From positions 1 to 42,645 of IMG/VR virus record IMGVR_UViG_3300043219_000064: a stretch of DNA of 42,645 nt. One strand, given 5' to 3'. The notes under the pieces are model-generated. The model searched no databases. It was not told the origin of the DNA and worked only from the letters and a program-made list of their open reading frames with translations. Position 1 is the stretch's first letter; every line of letters begins with the position of its first letter. The position numbers were made by a program, and so were the translations under genes. The stretch comes from a virus. This document shows positions 30,482-38,742 of the stretch, in pieces.

Positions 30482-30667
30482 TTATTTATTTTTAAGTCTA
30501 TATCTAATGTAAAATATAAAACAAACCAATATACCCAGAAAGATAAAAAACTCTTTTAGGTTTAGAAATGCCATATCTACAAGGTGGGTGATTATACTCT
30601 CCCCAAATAGAGCCGTTAAGATTATGGCTGCAAAAATAACGTAGTGAAATGGTTTAACTTTTTTCAT
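30482..30667 (-). CDS. Two-helix membrane protein
   Basis: A 61-residue protein with hydrophobic stretches near residues 7-25 and 36-55 (FIFLGILVCFIFYIRYRLK). It starts KKVKPFHYVIF. Unknown function. Confidence 0.5.
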   Translation of the reverse strand: MKKVKPFHYVIFAAIILTALFGESIITHLVDMAFLNLKEFFIFLGILVCFIFYIRYRLKNK

Positions 30668-30671
30668 AATA

Positions 30672-30839
30672 CTAATTTATAGGTTTATAATTATTTACAA
30701 TTACATTCAATCCTAAAAAGAATAATATACTTAATCCGCTTATGATTGTCATTGCTTCATATTTAAAAGCAATCCCAACGCATAATATTATAAATGAAAG
30801 AAAGAATGCGAATGCCGAGATGTTAGATAACTTTTTCAT
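30672..30839 (-). CDS. Two-helix membrane protein
   Basis: A 55-residue frame (MKKLSNISAFAFFLSFIILC, then a second hydrophobic helix SILFFLGLNVIVNN). It lies in a run of small membrane-protein genes between 29.3 and 30.9 kb. Unknown function. Confidence 0.5.
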   Translation of the reverse strand: MKKLSNISAFAFFLSFIILCVGIAFKYEAMTIISGLSILFFLGLNVIVNNYKPIN

Positions 30840-30849
30840 TTTGTATTTT

Positions 30850-31005
30850 TTAGTTTATGAAATATCCTTTTCGTAATACTTTCAAATTATAAGTACTGGC
30901 TAATGATTCATCTGAATAACTTCTAAATATACAAATGATTAAACTTAGTTCCTGACCTTGCCAGTCTGATTTAAACCAATTGAATATTTCGTTTCGTGTA
31001 ATCAT
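30850..31005 (-). CDS. Hypothetical small protein
   Basis: A 51-residue frame (MITRNEIFNWFKSDWQGQEL ... LRKGYFIN), soluble and helical. It starts five bases after the upstream stop at 31011. No family recognised. Confidence 0.5.
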   Translation of the reverse strand: MITRNEIFNWFKSDWQGQELSLIICIFRSYSDESLASTYNLKVLRKGYFIN

Positions 31006-31010
31006 ATCGT

Positions 31011-31250
31011 TTATTGAAACATTGGCTTAAACCATGCTTGCGGTTCATTACTTATAATCCATTCTAAGCCTATCCTTTTAACTGACTGCTTCCATAGTGA
31101 TATAATCATATTGGAATAGTCTGAAGATTCAGCATTGAGTTTAATATAATTACCTAGCTCATTTTTAGTATTAATTAGAACCTGAGTGGATTGGTCTTTA
31201 CTCATTCCTAAACTTTCTAGATACTGTGATAAAACATTTATAACTTTCAT
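31011..31250 (-). CDS. Hypothetical protein, first gene of the leftward transcript
   Basis: A 79-residue helical protein (INVLSQYLESLGMSKDQSTQ; WKQSVKRIGLEWIISNEPQA). It is the first minus-strand gene after the divergent control region with the operator at 31296, so it should be made early. No family recognised. Confidence 0.55.
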   Translation of the reverse strand: MKVINVLSQYLESLGMSKDQSTQVLINTKNELGNYIKLNAESSDYSNMIISLWKQSVKRIGLEWIISNEPQAWFKPMFQ

Positions 31251-31295
31251 ATCGTTTAATTTTCAGCAAGTAACGGTTAATATTTTTAGTAAAAC

Positions 31296-31309
31296 ATGAC
31301 TTTTATCAT
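31296..31309. promoter_or_regulatory. Operator-like palindrome in the divergent control region
   Basis: ATGACTTTTATCAT between the leftward early gene start at 31250 and the rightward lipoprotein gene at 31362. A protein bound here could control both directions. Confidence 0.65.
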
Positions 31310-31331
31310 AATAGGGTAAATAAAGTATTTG

Positions 31332-31339
31332 TATTTTTG
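31332..31339 (+). promoter_or_regulatory. Promoter -7 element of the lipoprotein gene
   Basis: TATTTTTG fits TAnnTTTG exactly and lies 22 bases before the ATG at 31362. A clear -33 TTG is not seen, so activation may be needed. Confidence 0.55.
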
Positions 31340-31361
31340 TGGGGTTACTAAATATTAAAAC

Positions 31362-31973
31362 ATGAAAAAACTAATTATTATTTTGATTGCGGTGATCGCA
31401 GTGAGTTGTGGAAATGAAAATGAACACAAGGTGCAAGGTGTAGATACATCTGCATTCCAAGTTGGAGACACGTTAGTACTTGACCGGAACAATGCCGGAG
31501 CCATGACGACGATTGATAAACTCATGCCTGAAGATAGTGTTATTATTGTTGGATTCATTACATCGACTGATTCAATACAGGAGTCTGATTTAATGCAATA
31601 CATAAAAAGGCGAATACGTAGAATGCCGCCAACGTGGTTTAATGGGTTTGAATTTGAAGAGCTCCATAGAATAAGCGAAGAACAATATCTATTCAACATA
31701 TCTTCTGGATCATACTATAAATTACACAGGGAAACTATAAAGGGCGAAATGTATGCAATACCTATGAATATCAGCGGCGTATTATATGCTGAAAAAACAT
31801 TACTGATATGGGTTGAGAAAGGAGAAGTAAAAAGTTCATTCGATGGGATTAGTCAGGAAAATAAAAACGACATATTCCTGATATGGAAAATAAATATTAC
31901 AATCAAGTGGGGTGAAATAGATTGGGTTGAGATTCGCGATTATAGGGGATTTTCATTAGATTCAATTATATAA
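31362..31973 (+). CDS. Lipoprotein of the control region
   Basis: A 203-residue protein with a lipoprotein signal (MKKLIIILIAVIAVSC, Cys16) followed by an acidic-polar stretch GNENEH. The mature domain is mixed alpha-beta with Trp-rich segments. It is transcribed alone between two operator sites, apart from the virion genes. Early envelope lipoproteins of phages often exclude superinfecting phages; that role is inferred from position and export only. Confidence 0.6.
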   Translation: MKKLIIILIAVIAVSCGNENEHKVQGVDTSAFQVGDTLVLDRNNAGAMTTIDKLMPEDSVIIVGFITSTDSIQESDLMQYIKRRIRRMPPTWFNGFEFEELHRISEEQYLFNISSGSYYKLHRETIKGEMYAIPMNISGVLYAEKTLLIWVEKGEVKSSFDGISQENKNDIFLIWKINITIKWGEIDWVEIRDYRGFSLDSII

Positions 31974-31985
31974 ATAAACAATAAG

Positions 31986-31999
31986 ATGACTTTTATCAT
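31986..31999. promoter_or_regulatory. Operator-like palindrome before the late leader
   Basis: ATGACTTTTATCAT, identical to the sites at 20480 and 31296, 22 bases upstream of a -7 element TAAATTTG. Confidence 0.65.
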
Positions 32000-32021
32000 G
32001 AATAGTTTAAATTATTATTCG

Positions 32022-32165
32022 TAAATTTGAGTCACTTTAATACAATACGTATTTATTAACGCCGGACTAATAGGCATAAAGACAACGAATTATGAATCGG
32101 TGATTAAACATCACAAAACAAAAGAAAAAAGCGAAAGCAACTGATTAAATTTAGTTGCTTTTTTT
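32022..32165 (+). ncRNA. Leader RNA 1: promoter, short RNA, terminator
   Basis: TAAATTTG at 32022-32029 is a perfect -7 box. About 100 bases later AAAGCAACT (32134-32142) pairs with AGTTGCTTT (32153-32161) and a T run follows. No reading frame is seen between; small stems GCC/GGC and GTGAT/ATCAC are. Either a small RNA or an attenuator in front of the late genes. Confidence 0.55.
32134..32165 (+). terminator. Rho-independent terminator in the late leader
   Basis: Nine-base stem, ten-base loop and seven T residues; strong and directional to the right. Confidence 0.75.
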
Positions 32166-32182
32166 ATGTCATTTAAATAGCG

Positions 32183-32277
32183 TACATTTGAGATGAGGTT
32201 TTTTCATAATGTTTAAGTTTATTTCATAAGTTTAGGTTTAGTTTTCAAAAGTCAGGTATCATTATCTGGCTTTTGTT
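32183..32277 (+). ncRNA. Leader RNA 2: second promoter and terminator
   Basis: TACATTTG at 32183-32190 is another exact -7 box. AAAAGTCAG (32247-32255) pairs with CTGGCTTTT (32266-32274) and is followed by a T-rich stretch. So a second short RNA or attenuator lies directly before the terminase operon. No frame is seen in it. Confidence 0.5.
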
Positions 32278-32308
32278 TAATCCACTATAAATAACTAACT
32301 TGCAAGAC

Positions 32309-32422
32309 ATGGTTAAAACAATTTCATACGAAGAACTAAGCATAGCAATAAGCATATCAATAATGTTTTTGTGTGATAAGTTAATGAACGGGGCTGAAAT
32401 GCCGGATTACTTAATGAACTAA
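32309..32422 (+). CDS. Small protein before the terminase
   Basis: A 37-residue frame (MVKTISYEELSIAISISIMF ... PDYLMN) with a hydrophobic middle. It ends one base before the small terminase ATG. A weak promoter (TTG, 20 bases, TAACTTGC) precedes it. Could be a translated leader. Confidence 0.45.
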   Translation: MVKTISYEELSIAISISIMFLCDKLMNGAEMPDYLMN

Positions 32423-32423
32423 A

Positions 32424-32891
32424 ATGGCATCTTACACAGAACAACAAAGAATAGAACTACTTAATACTATTTGCGATGAAATTGCAGAGGGTAGGTCTTT
32501 GAGGAAAGTGTTGTTAGATGAAGGAATGCCAGATAGAACAACTTTCTTTAAATGGATTGATGACAATAAAGAAAGAATCAACCAATACACCCGCGCGTGT
32601 GAGGCTAGAGCAGATTTAATATTTGATGAAACGTTTGAAATCGCAGACAATACAATTGAAGGAACTGTAATTGAAACAGATGATTCCGGCAGAACCAAGG
32701 AGAAGAAAGGCGATATGTTGGGGCATAGAAAATTGCAGATAGATACAAGGAGATGGGCGTTATCTAAGATGCAGCCTAAGAAGTATGGCGATAAGTTAGA
32801 CCTATCAAGTGATGACGGTTCTATGACTCCACAAACCAACATTATAACAACACTAACACCGGAACAATTAAAAGAAGCACTAAATAAATGA
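32424..32891 (+). CDS. terS: Terminase small subunit
   Basis: A 155-residue protein with an N-terminal helix-turn-helix (EGRSLRKVLLDEGMPDRTTF, FKWIDDN) followed by a helical oligomerisation part (YTRACEARADLIFDETFEIA) and RKLQIDTRRWALSKMQPKKY, standard for TerS proteins of this type. It recognises the packaging site and overlaps terL by four bases. Confidence 0.88.
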   Translation: MASYTEQQRIELLNTICDEIAEGRSLRKVLLDEGMPDRTTFFKWIDDNKERINQYTRACEARADLIFDETFEIADNTIEGTVIETDDSGRTKEKKGDMLGHRKLQIDTRRWALSKMQPKKYGDKLDLSSDDGSMTPQTNIITTLTPEQLKEALNK

Positions 32892-34039
32892 TCCTTACCA
32901 CATCATTCAATAAGATAGCTAATCTAACAGGACGAATAAGGATCGCTCAGGGTAGCTCATCGGCTTCAAAAACATTCTCAATACTTCAAAAACTAATACT
33001 ACAAGCTACTGAATCAACAGAGGCCAAGTTGGTTTCAATTGTAACTGATACACTACCAAACATTGAGAAAGGTGCTTACAGGGATTATAAAAACATTCTG
33101 GCAAGCGATAAGATGACCGACACCGGAACAAAGAAGCCAATCGAAAGGCAAATAGGTAATTGGACATTTGAGTTCTTCGGCTTAGATGATGAAACAAAGG
33201 CCAGAGGGGGCAGGCGTGACATTCTATTTATAAACGAGGCTAACCGCGTTAAATGGGAAACAGCCCGGCAATTAGTAATGAGAACGCGCGAAACTGTTTA
33301 TCTTGATTATAATCCAGATGCTGAATTTTGGGCGCACGAGAGGTACAAGGGAAAGAAAGATACTTCATTCTGTATTGTAACCTACAAAGACAATGAGGCG
33401 TGTCCACAGGCCGCAATAGATGAGATAGAATCTTATAAAATAACGGATCCTGAATGGTATAAGGTTTACGGCCTTGGTATAGTCGGGAACTTATACGCTG
33501 GTAAGGTGTTTCGTAATTGGGAGCAGTTAGATGTATTCCCAAATATAGACTATTGGTACGGCTTAGACTTTGGGTTCTCAAACGATCCCACGGCAGTAGT
33601 TAGAGTTGCTAAAGAAAATAATAGTATCTTTGTTGATGAAATATTGTATCAAATTGAATTAACAAACGCGGATATTGCTAAGATGTTAAAGCAAAGAGGC
33701 TACAAGGGTGAGTTGATTATATGTGATAGTGCAGAGCCTAAGAGTATTCAAGAACTGAAGCTATTAGGTATTAACGCTATTCCGGCAGATAAGAAGCCGG
33801 GAAGCATAATGGAAGGGATTGACTATTTAAAACGTCATAATGTTTTATTGACTCGGAACAGTTCTAACCTTTTGACAGAATATAAGCATTATAAGTGGCA
33901 AAAAGACAGAGACGGCAAATTCTTGAACAAACCAGTTGATATGTTTAATCATGGTATTGACGCTTTGAGATACGCTTTTAGTCTTGGATTAAGGAACGAA
34001 CAGAAAGAGGAATCATTATTTATAAAACAATGTGGATAA
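32888..34039 (+). CDS. terL: Terminase large subunit
   Basis: A 383-residue packaging motor: variant Walker A GSSSASKT at residues 22-29, Walker B and catalytic Glu DILFINEA near 111-118, and the RNase H-like nuclease with GLDFGFSNDPTA, the acidic DSAEP and terminal NHGIDALRY. Somewhat short for the family, but all key motifs are present. Gene order terS-terL-portal is standard. Circularly permuted ends suggest headful packaging. Confidence 0.93.
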   Translation: MILTTSFNKIANLTGRIRIAQGSSSASKTFSILQKLILQATESTEAKLVSIVTDTLPNIEKGAYRDYKNILASDKMTDTGTKKPIERQIGNWTFEFFGLDDETKARGGRRDILFINEANRVKWETARQLVMRTRETVYLDYNPDAEFWAHERYKGKKDTSFCIVTYKDNEACPQAAIDEIESYKITDPEWYKVYGLGIVGNLYAGKVFRNWEQLDVFPNIDYWYGLDFGFSNDPTAVVRVAKENNSIFVDEILYQIELTNADIAKMLKQRGYKGELIICDSAEPKSIQELKLLGINAIPADKKPGSIMEGIDYLKRHNVLLTRNSSNLLTEYKHYKWQKDRDGKFLNKPVDMFNHGIDALRYAFSLGLRNEQKEESLFIKQCG

Positions 34040-35343
34040 CAGAATTATTTAAAAAGAAACAATTCGAGCCTTTAGACGACAAGTATCTGGACGCATTGTT
34101 TAGAAATTTACTGAGAGCCGGAAATCTATTAGAAATTAATGATAACGCACAATCATACATCGTGGACGGTTATCAAGGTAATGCTGATATCTATTCGATC
34201 ATTCGTAGACATATCACAATGTCAACACAGGCCAAGCTAACTCTAAAGCAAAAGATGAAAGATGGCAGTGTGGAAGATGTTGTTGATCATGAATTGAATA
34301 AGTTCCTGTTAGTTGCTAATCCACAGATGACAATGGCAGAGTTTCGCGAGGCTTATGGTGTTTATCTATTAGCCACAGGTGATAGTTTCTGGTATAAACC
34401 AACACTTGAAAGCGGATTGAATGTGGGTAAGACTAATGAGATATATGTATTGCCGGCCAATGACATTGAGATCATTCAAGGAAACAGCAAGATAACGGCT
34501 CCGGTTGCAGGATATAAGCTAATAAGCTCAACAGTTCCGTTTAAGCCAGAAGAGGTATATCATTCCAAATATTTCAATCCACTTATATACACTAATGAAA
34601 CGTTGTTCGGACAAAGTCCTATAATGGCGGCTAAAGATATTTTATCAAAGCAAATACAAGCGGCAAAGACCGAGGCTAAGCAAATGGAGAATCAGGGGCC
34701 AGCTTATTTGATATTCCGAAAAGGTCAGGAGATGTGGAATAACCTGTCTGATCCACAAAAGACAAATCTTGAAAAGGAATTAAACACCGTAGCTAAACGA
34801 GGCAAGCAGGGCGGTGCTATGGTGATGAAAGATGAGTTCGGACTTGAACGTTTAGGATTAAGTCCGGCAGATTTAAAGATAATTGAATCTACTCAGGACG
34901 GTAGACGTATTCTGTGTAATGTTTATATGATGCCAGTAGCTTTGTTTAATGATCCTGAAGGTTCAACATATAATAACGTAGTAGAGGCTAGGAAAGCAGC
35001 ATGGACAGACGCGCTTATCCCTTTTAATAATAAGTTCACTAACGACTTAAACGCGGCATTGATAGCACCTGTTCCTGAATACGTTAAAGGCGGTTATTTT
35101 TATTCAATGGACTATTCAGATGTTGAGGAATTACAAACAGGAATAGGCAAAAAGGTTGATTGGATGGTTAAAGCTAAATGGACAGGCAACGAGATAAGAG
35201 TAGCCACCGGAAAAGATAAAGTCGAAGCTGAGGGAATGGATGAGCCTATCTTTAATCAGTCTGATGTATTGGCTAGTGAATTGAGTTTAGATACAAGTTT
35301 AGAGAATAAGAATCATGGGGATTATAAACAATTAAATAATTAG
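34030..35343 (+). CDS. Portal protein, HK97 family
   Basis: A 437-residue portal protein: VYLLATGDSFWYKPTLESGL, VYHSKYFNPLIYTNETLFGQ and SPIMAAKDILSKQIQAAKTE follow the HK97 portal pattern, and the C-terminal GMDEPIFNQSD is typical. Twelve copies form the channel through which DNA is packaged. Overlaps terL by ten bases. Confidence 0.9.
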   Translation: MWITELFKKKQFEPLDDKYLDALFRNLLRAGNLLEINDNAQSYIVDGYQGNADIYSIIRRHITMSTQAKLTLKQKMKDGSVEDVVDHELNKFLLVANPQMTMAEFREAYGVYLLATGDSFWYKPTLESGLNVGKTNEIYVLPANDIEIIQGNSKITAPVAGYKLISSTVPFKPEEVYHSKYFNPLIYTNETLFGQSPIMAAKDILSKQIQAAKTEAKQMENQGPAYLIFRKGQEMWNNLSDPQKTNLEKELNTVAKRGKQGGAMVMKDEFGLERLGLSPADLKIIESTQDGRRILCNVYMMPVALFNDPEGSTYNNVVEARKAAWTDALIPFNNKFTNDLNAALIAPVPEYVKGGYFYSMDYSDVEELQTGIGKKVDWMVKAKWTGNEIRVATGKDKVEAEGMDEPIFNQSDVLASELSLDTSLENKNHGDYKQLNN

Positions 35344-35345
35344 TT

Positions 35346-35669
35346 ATGGCAACAATAGTAGACGCATACGATCTATCTGGAGGTGATACTTTATCGCTAG
35401 AGGTAGTAAACCCTGTAAATTTGAGAATACAGTGTGAGGTGACAGGATCAACACAGCCTACACAGGCAATTTATTTAACTATGCAAACCGATGATGGAAC
35501 GGCGTATGTTAATCTGAATGATTCAATAGGTGATGTGATTAAGTATGGGATATCTGGTAATTCAAAAATTAGTAAGAACCACTACGGAATTAACAGTGTT
35601 AGTTTAAAGGTAAAAGTTGAGGCAGAGAATGCCGACGGTTTATTAACAATCACTACACACGAATCGTAA
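35346..35669 (+). CDS. Small beta-rich structural protein
   Basis: A 107-residue protein made almost only of beta strands (LSLEVVNPVNLRIQCEVTGS; VSLKVKVEAENADGLLTITT). Its place in the head operon suggests a minor head or decoration protein. Shares its last base with the next ATG. Confidence 0.5.
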   Translation: MATIVDAYDLSGGDTLSLEVVNPVNLRIQCEVTGSTQPTQAIYLTMQTDDGTAYVNLNDSIGDVIKYGISGNSKISKNHYGINSVSLKVKVEAENADGLLTITTHES

Positions 35670-37012
35670 TGATATCCGGTAAATTAATAGGAAAGAGAGT
35701 TGGGAGGTATTGCGGCAAGATGGGCGACAACTATTTAGTTGAAAGTCTTCGGGCTGACTTATTCGCCCGCTACTTCAACGTAACCCCACCTTACGCGCCC
35801 GATGGGGTAACTCTATTGGACACAATAACGGGAGGATATCCGTTTAATATCATTAAACAGAATTGTGTAATTGGAGATGGTACAGCAAAACTAACCTTTG
35901 CAAGTTTACCGGCCTACGATTTAATTACAATCGAAGCTGATGGAGTAGAGACAGCGATAAGTTTAACAGCTTTGGAATATGTGCTTTTAAATACTACTCT
36001 ATACAATAAAGTAATATTTAAAAATGCAAGTGTAGTTGTAGAGAAATTTAATCTAAATGAATACGACAGCACTAAAACCGTTCCTACAATTAAGAGCTTC
36101 TATGGAGTTAAACAAAGTGGGGCAACTTGTGTATTAACTGATGATACTGCCAACATATCAAAGGCTGATGGACTTTCTAGTAACTTCGAGAAGGGGTTTA
36201 ATTGGGGGGTTGTTAGTGATGGAGTGGATGATTATATTGATTTAACGAATATACGTATTCCTGCTACTGATGATTTTGAATTAGAAATGAACATGGTTAG
36301 ACTTACTACAGCTTCAAATGTAACAATCATATCCCAATATACAGCAGGAGAGACAGGTAGATTTTTATTGAATCTAGGCAGTAGTAATAGGATTACGGTA
36401 ACACTTGGTTTATCATACAATTCGCCAATTGAATCACTGAAACCGCTAGTACCTTACAATATAAAACTAAGACGTAGTTTGGGAAATATTGAGGTATTGA
36501 TTGATGATGTTATAGTAATATCTTTTGTTAGTTCATTAATTTATCAACGAGATTTAGTAGTGTTTAATGCTATTGGACTAAGTTCATTTTCCAACATTGT
36601 TGTAGAAGATATTAAACTAACAATAGGAGCGACAGCATTTAAGGCAACTGCACAGTCAGATGGAACACTAAAAGACCAAAACGGAACAATCTACACCAAT
36701 CAAGGCACAGGAGACTTAGCAACAGTATATATCCCAGCCTCAGAAATAACCCCAACAGAAGACATAGCAGGGGTAACACTACAGCAGAAATCGGGCAACA
36801 GTCAAAACGAGAACTACATCAAGCCAAGCACGAATGCCGTTGAGTGGACAAGCAGGGATGATAAGTTTTTAAATAGTGTAGCTGGTGAATTACCTTTCTT
36901 TGTCGCAACAGTAGCACAAGAGATAGAACTTGCAGCGATAGCCGGAATAAACGAGGGTAATTCAATAACGATAGTCGGAGGTGATATTAAGGATATAAAA
37001 CTGAAAGTATGA
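35669..37012 (+). CDS. Structural protein with LamG/concanavalin-like domain
   Basis: A 447-residue protein. Residues about 160-330 (GVVSDGVDDYIDLTNIRIPA, IISQYTAGETGRFLLNLGSS, YNIKLRRSLGNIEVLIDDV) match a laminin-G/concanavalin-like lectin fold. Such domains occur in head fibres and decoration proteins that bind glycans. It is encoded in the head operon, not with the tail fibres, so it may extend from the capsid or vertex. Confidence 0.6.
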   Translation: MISGKLIGKRVGRYCGKMGDNYLVESLRADLFARYFNVTPPYAPDGVTLLDTITGGYPFNIIKQNCVIGDGTAKLTFASLPAYDLITIEADGVETAISLTALEYVLLNTTLYNKVIFKNASVVVEKFNLNEYDSTKTVPTIKSFYGVKQSGATCVLTDDTANISKADGLSSNFEKGFNWGVVSDGVDDYIDLTNIRIPATDDFELEMNMVRLTTASNVTIISQYTAGETGRFLLNLGSSNRITVTLGLSYNSPIESLKPLVPYNIKLRRSLGNIEVLIDDVIVISFVSSLIYQRDLVVFNAIGLSSFSNIVVEDIKLTIGATAFKATAQSDGTLKDQNGTIYTNQGTGDLATVYIPASEITPTEDIAGVTLQQKSGNSQNENYIKPSTNAVEWTSRDDKFLNSVAGELPFFVATVAQEIELAAIAGINEGNSITIVGGDIKDIKLKV

Positions 37013-37422
37013 GAGTAATACCATTCATATTAATATTCTTACCATTTATTGCAATGGCACAATTAAAACCAATTGCAGAATTGGAATTTGGGTATGCTGA
37101 CAAGGTTGTTAGATTAACTGAGTTAAACCATATATCGCCAAAGATCAATAAGCAAAGTACTTACACCAATATAGTGATAGGCGCAACATGGAAAGGTATT
37201 GAAGCTACGTTCGAGAACGAAACGTATATAGACTTCAACGAGGGGACTTTTAAACCTTGGCTTGCGGATTACACCTTTAATTTGAATTACGAATATAAAG
37301 GTATCGTATTAGGCTATAAACATAATTGTATTCACATGATAAAGAATCGTACAAATTATTATGAGAATGTAATCTATTCCGGCGGTTACGATAAGTTTTA
37401 TTTAAAATATAAGTTTTTTTAA
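37009..37422 (+). CDS. Outer-membrane beta-barrel-like protein
   Basis: A 137-residue protein with a signal peptide ending PFIAMAQ. The mature part alternates hydrophobic and polar residues in strands (YTNIVIGATWKGIEATFENE, TFNLNYEYKGIVLGYKHNC) and ends in aromatic YLKYKFF, the C-terminal Phe of outer-membrane barrels. A host-like OMP in a head operon is unusual; blocking or altering receptor sites late in infection is possible, but unproved. Confidence 0.55.
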   Translation: MRVIPFILIFLPFIAMAQLKPIAELEFGYADKVVRLTELNHISPKINKQSTYTNIVIGATWKGIEATFENETYIDFNEGTFKPWLADYTFNLNYEYKGIVLGYKHNCIHMIKNRTNYYENVIYSGGYDKFYLKYKFF

Positions 37423-37431
37423 ATTAAATAA

Positions 37432-37590
37432 ATGGAGATTATAAATAACATTAAGAATTGGTTAGGTATTGAATCAGATTTAAGTATGCCAATGGAAAGG
37501 CCGAAGCCGAAACATAGACCAATAAGTACTGCGGAAATAGAAGAGTGTTTAAAAAGGCAATTAAATAAAAACGGATATGTGGTTAATTAA
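37432..37590 (+). CDS. Hypothetical small protein
   Basis: A 52-residue frame (MEIINNIKNWLGIESDLSMP, then Pro/Lys-rich PMERPKPKHRPIST). It overlaps the next small gene by 14 bases. Unknown function. Confidence 0.5.
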   Translation: MEIINNIKNWLGIESDLSMPMERPKPKHRPISTAEIEECLKRQLNKNGYVVN

Positions 37591-37738
37591 TAGAATAGCA
37601 CTTTTAATCTTAACTATGATAAGTGTCATAATTTTATTAACTTTGGCTATTGTAAGTCCGAAGTGGTATAGTGTTTATCTGGCTTACATAACTGATAAAG
37701 TGTTTAAGTTTATTTATGGCACGAAAGAGCAGATTTGA
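37577..37738 (+). CDS. Small membrane protein
   Basis: A 53-residue frame with one strong hydrophobic helix (IALLILTMISVIILLTLAIV) and a charged tail ending GTKEQI. It overlaps the MuF gene start by 23 bases. A membrane protein inside a head operon recalls small lysis or exclusion genes. Confidence 0.5.
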   Translation: MWLINRIALLILTMISVIILLTLAIVSPKWYSVYLAYITDKVFKFIYGTKEQI

Positions 37739-38498
37739 AAGACGAATAATAAGGACTCGGAATAAGTTAGAAAAGCGAGGACAAACGATGGCTTTTAATG
37801 CTATCAAAAAACAATATAAAGCGGTCTTTGACATGGTTGATAATATGTTGCCTGTTTCGTTGCTTGATAATATCAATCAGTTCGTACAGGAAGCACCAGT
37901 TAAGCAGTTCATGTTCGACTATTACCCGATGTTTAATACTATAGGGCTAATGTATCGGAACGAGGCTCTAAGCACTAAGACGGCTGAAGATGATTTCTAT
38001 GAAAGTGTTTTCATGGATAAGCTGAGACAGTTTGGACTAATCGAAACCGGATCACGAATAACAAGCATAACTGAAACGAGTGAAAGATTTATAAGGGGTG
38101 CAGTTGAAAGTGCGATAACACAAGCCACTGAGCAAGGGTTGGGAATAGACAAGACAAGCCGATTGATTAGAACGTTCTTACAGGATAGTATGGGAGACAT
38201 CGGACGCAGTAGGTCTAAAATGATTGCACAAACTGAAATGATAATCGGAAGCAATCAAGCGAGTCAGGAGGGCATAGAGTCAACAGGATTAAATTATAGA
38301 AAGTTTTGGAGTACTTCAGGACTTAAAAATATTAGGAATAGTCACATATTTGCACAAGAGAACTATCCTAAGGGATTGCCGAAAGATGGCGTGTTTGATA
38401 TGGGTAACGGCAACATTATGAGATTTGTCGGTGATCCGCAAGGAGTAGCAGCAGAGGTTATAAATTGCAGATGCACTACTCTTTATGAAGTTATTTGA
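37716..38498 (+). CDS. MuF / SPP1 gp7-like head morphogenesis protein
   Basis: A 260-residue protein with the MuF C-terminal signature: SRSKMIAQTEMIIGSNQASQ, then RKFWSTSGLKNIRNSHIFAQ and the closing INCRCTTLYEV (CRC motif). MuF proteins attach to the portal and enter the cell with DNA in some phages. The N terminus is a basic helical region. Position after portal is standard. Confidence 0.85.
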   Translation: MARKSRFERRIIRTRNKLEKRGQTMAFNAIKKQYKAVFDMVDNMLPVSLLDNINQFVQEAPVKQFMFDYYPMFNTIGLMYRNEALSTKTAEDDFYESVFMDKLRQFGLIETGSRITSITETSERFIRGAVESAITQATEQGLGIDKTSRLIRTFLQDSMGDIGRSRSKMIAQTEMIIGSNQASQEGIESTGLNYRKFWSTSGLKNIRNSHIFAQENYPKGLPKDGVFDMGNGNIMRFVGDPQGVAAEVINCRCTTLYEVI

Positions 38499-38507
38499 AA
38501 TAAGTAG

Positions 38508-38579
38508 AAAGCACCGTTGGAATTGAACCAACGCGTACCCGTTATTAATGGGATGCTCTAATCACTGAGCTAGATGCTT
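38508..38579 (-). tRNA. tRNA, anticodon AAT (Ile-type), antisense to the head operon
   Basis: Cloverleaf read on the minus strand: acceptor AAGCATC/GGTGCTT (7 bp), D-stem GCTC/GAGC with AGTGATTA loop, T-arm GTTGG-TTCAATT-CCAAC. The anticodon stem is weak (TCCCA/CGGGT: three C-G pairs plus two mismatches), loop TTAATAA, anticodon AAT at 38544-38546. A34 is unusual for Ile. No CCA is encoded. It has its own minus-strand promoter. Confidence 0.75.
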
Positions 38580-38587
38580 TCATAGGA

Positions 38588-38595
38588 CAAATATA
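38588..38595 (-). promoter_or_regulatory. Promoter -7 element of the tRNA gene
   Basis: Complement TATATTTG is an exact TAnnTTTG box, followed by TCCTATGA before the tRNA, as before the small RNA at 29.26 kb. The operator at 38618 lies upstream. Confidence 0.65.
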
Positions 38596-38617
38596 AAGCA
38601 AGAATATTAATATAAAC

Positions 38618-38631
38618 ATGATAAAAGTCAT
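38618..38631. promoter_or_regulatory. Operator-like palindrome between divergent tRNA and HNH genes
   Basis: ATGATAAAAGTCAT, the reverse complement of the sites at 20480, 31296 and 31986. It stands between the tRNA promoter (left) and a TATATTTA box at 38657 (right). Confidence 0.6.
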
Positions 38632-38656
38632 GAATAAAGAATTAAAACATAAATAG

Positions 38657-38742
38657 TATATTTAAAAAGCATCGGGGTTTTTACTTGGCGGTTTGCCCCT
38701 TTGCTTTAAAAAATAAAGCCGCCATTATTAAATCGCCAAGAA
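38657..38742 (+). promoter_or_regulatory. Leader of the HNH gene with competing hairpins
   Basis: After TATATTTA (38657-38664) come GGGG/CCCC (38674-38677 with 38696-38699), GGCGG/CCGCC (38687-38691 with 38719-38723) and CTTGGCG/CGCCAAG (38684-38690 with 38734-38740). The last two stems share bases and exclude each other, and the outer one ends two bases before the HNH ATG. Confidence 0.45.
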
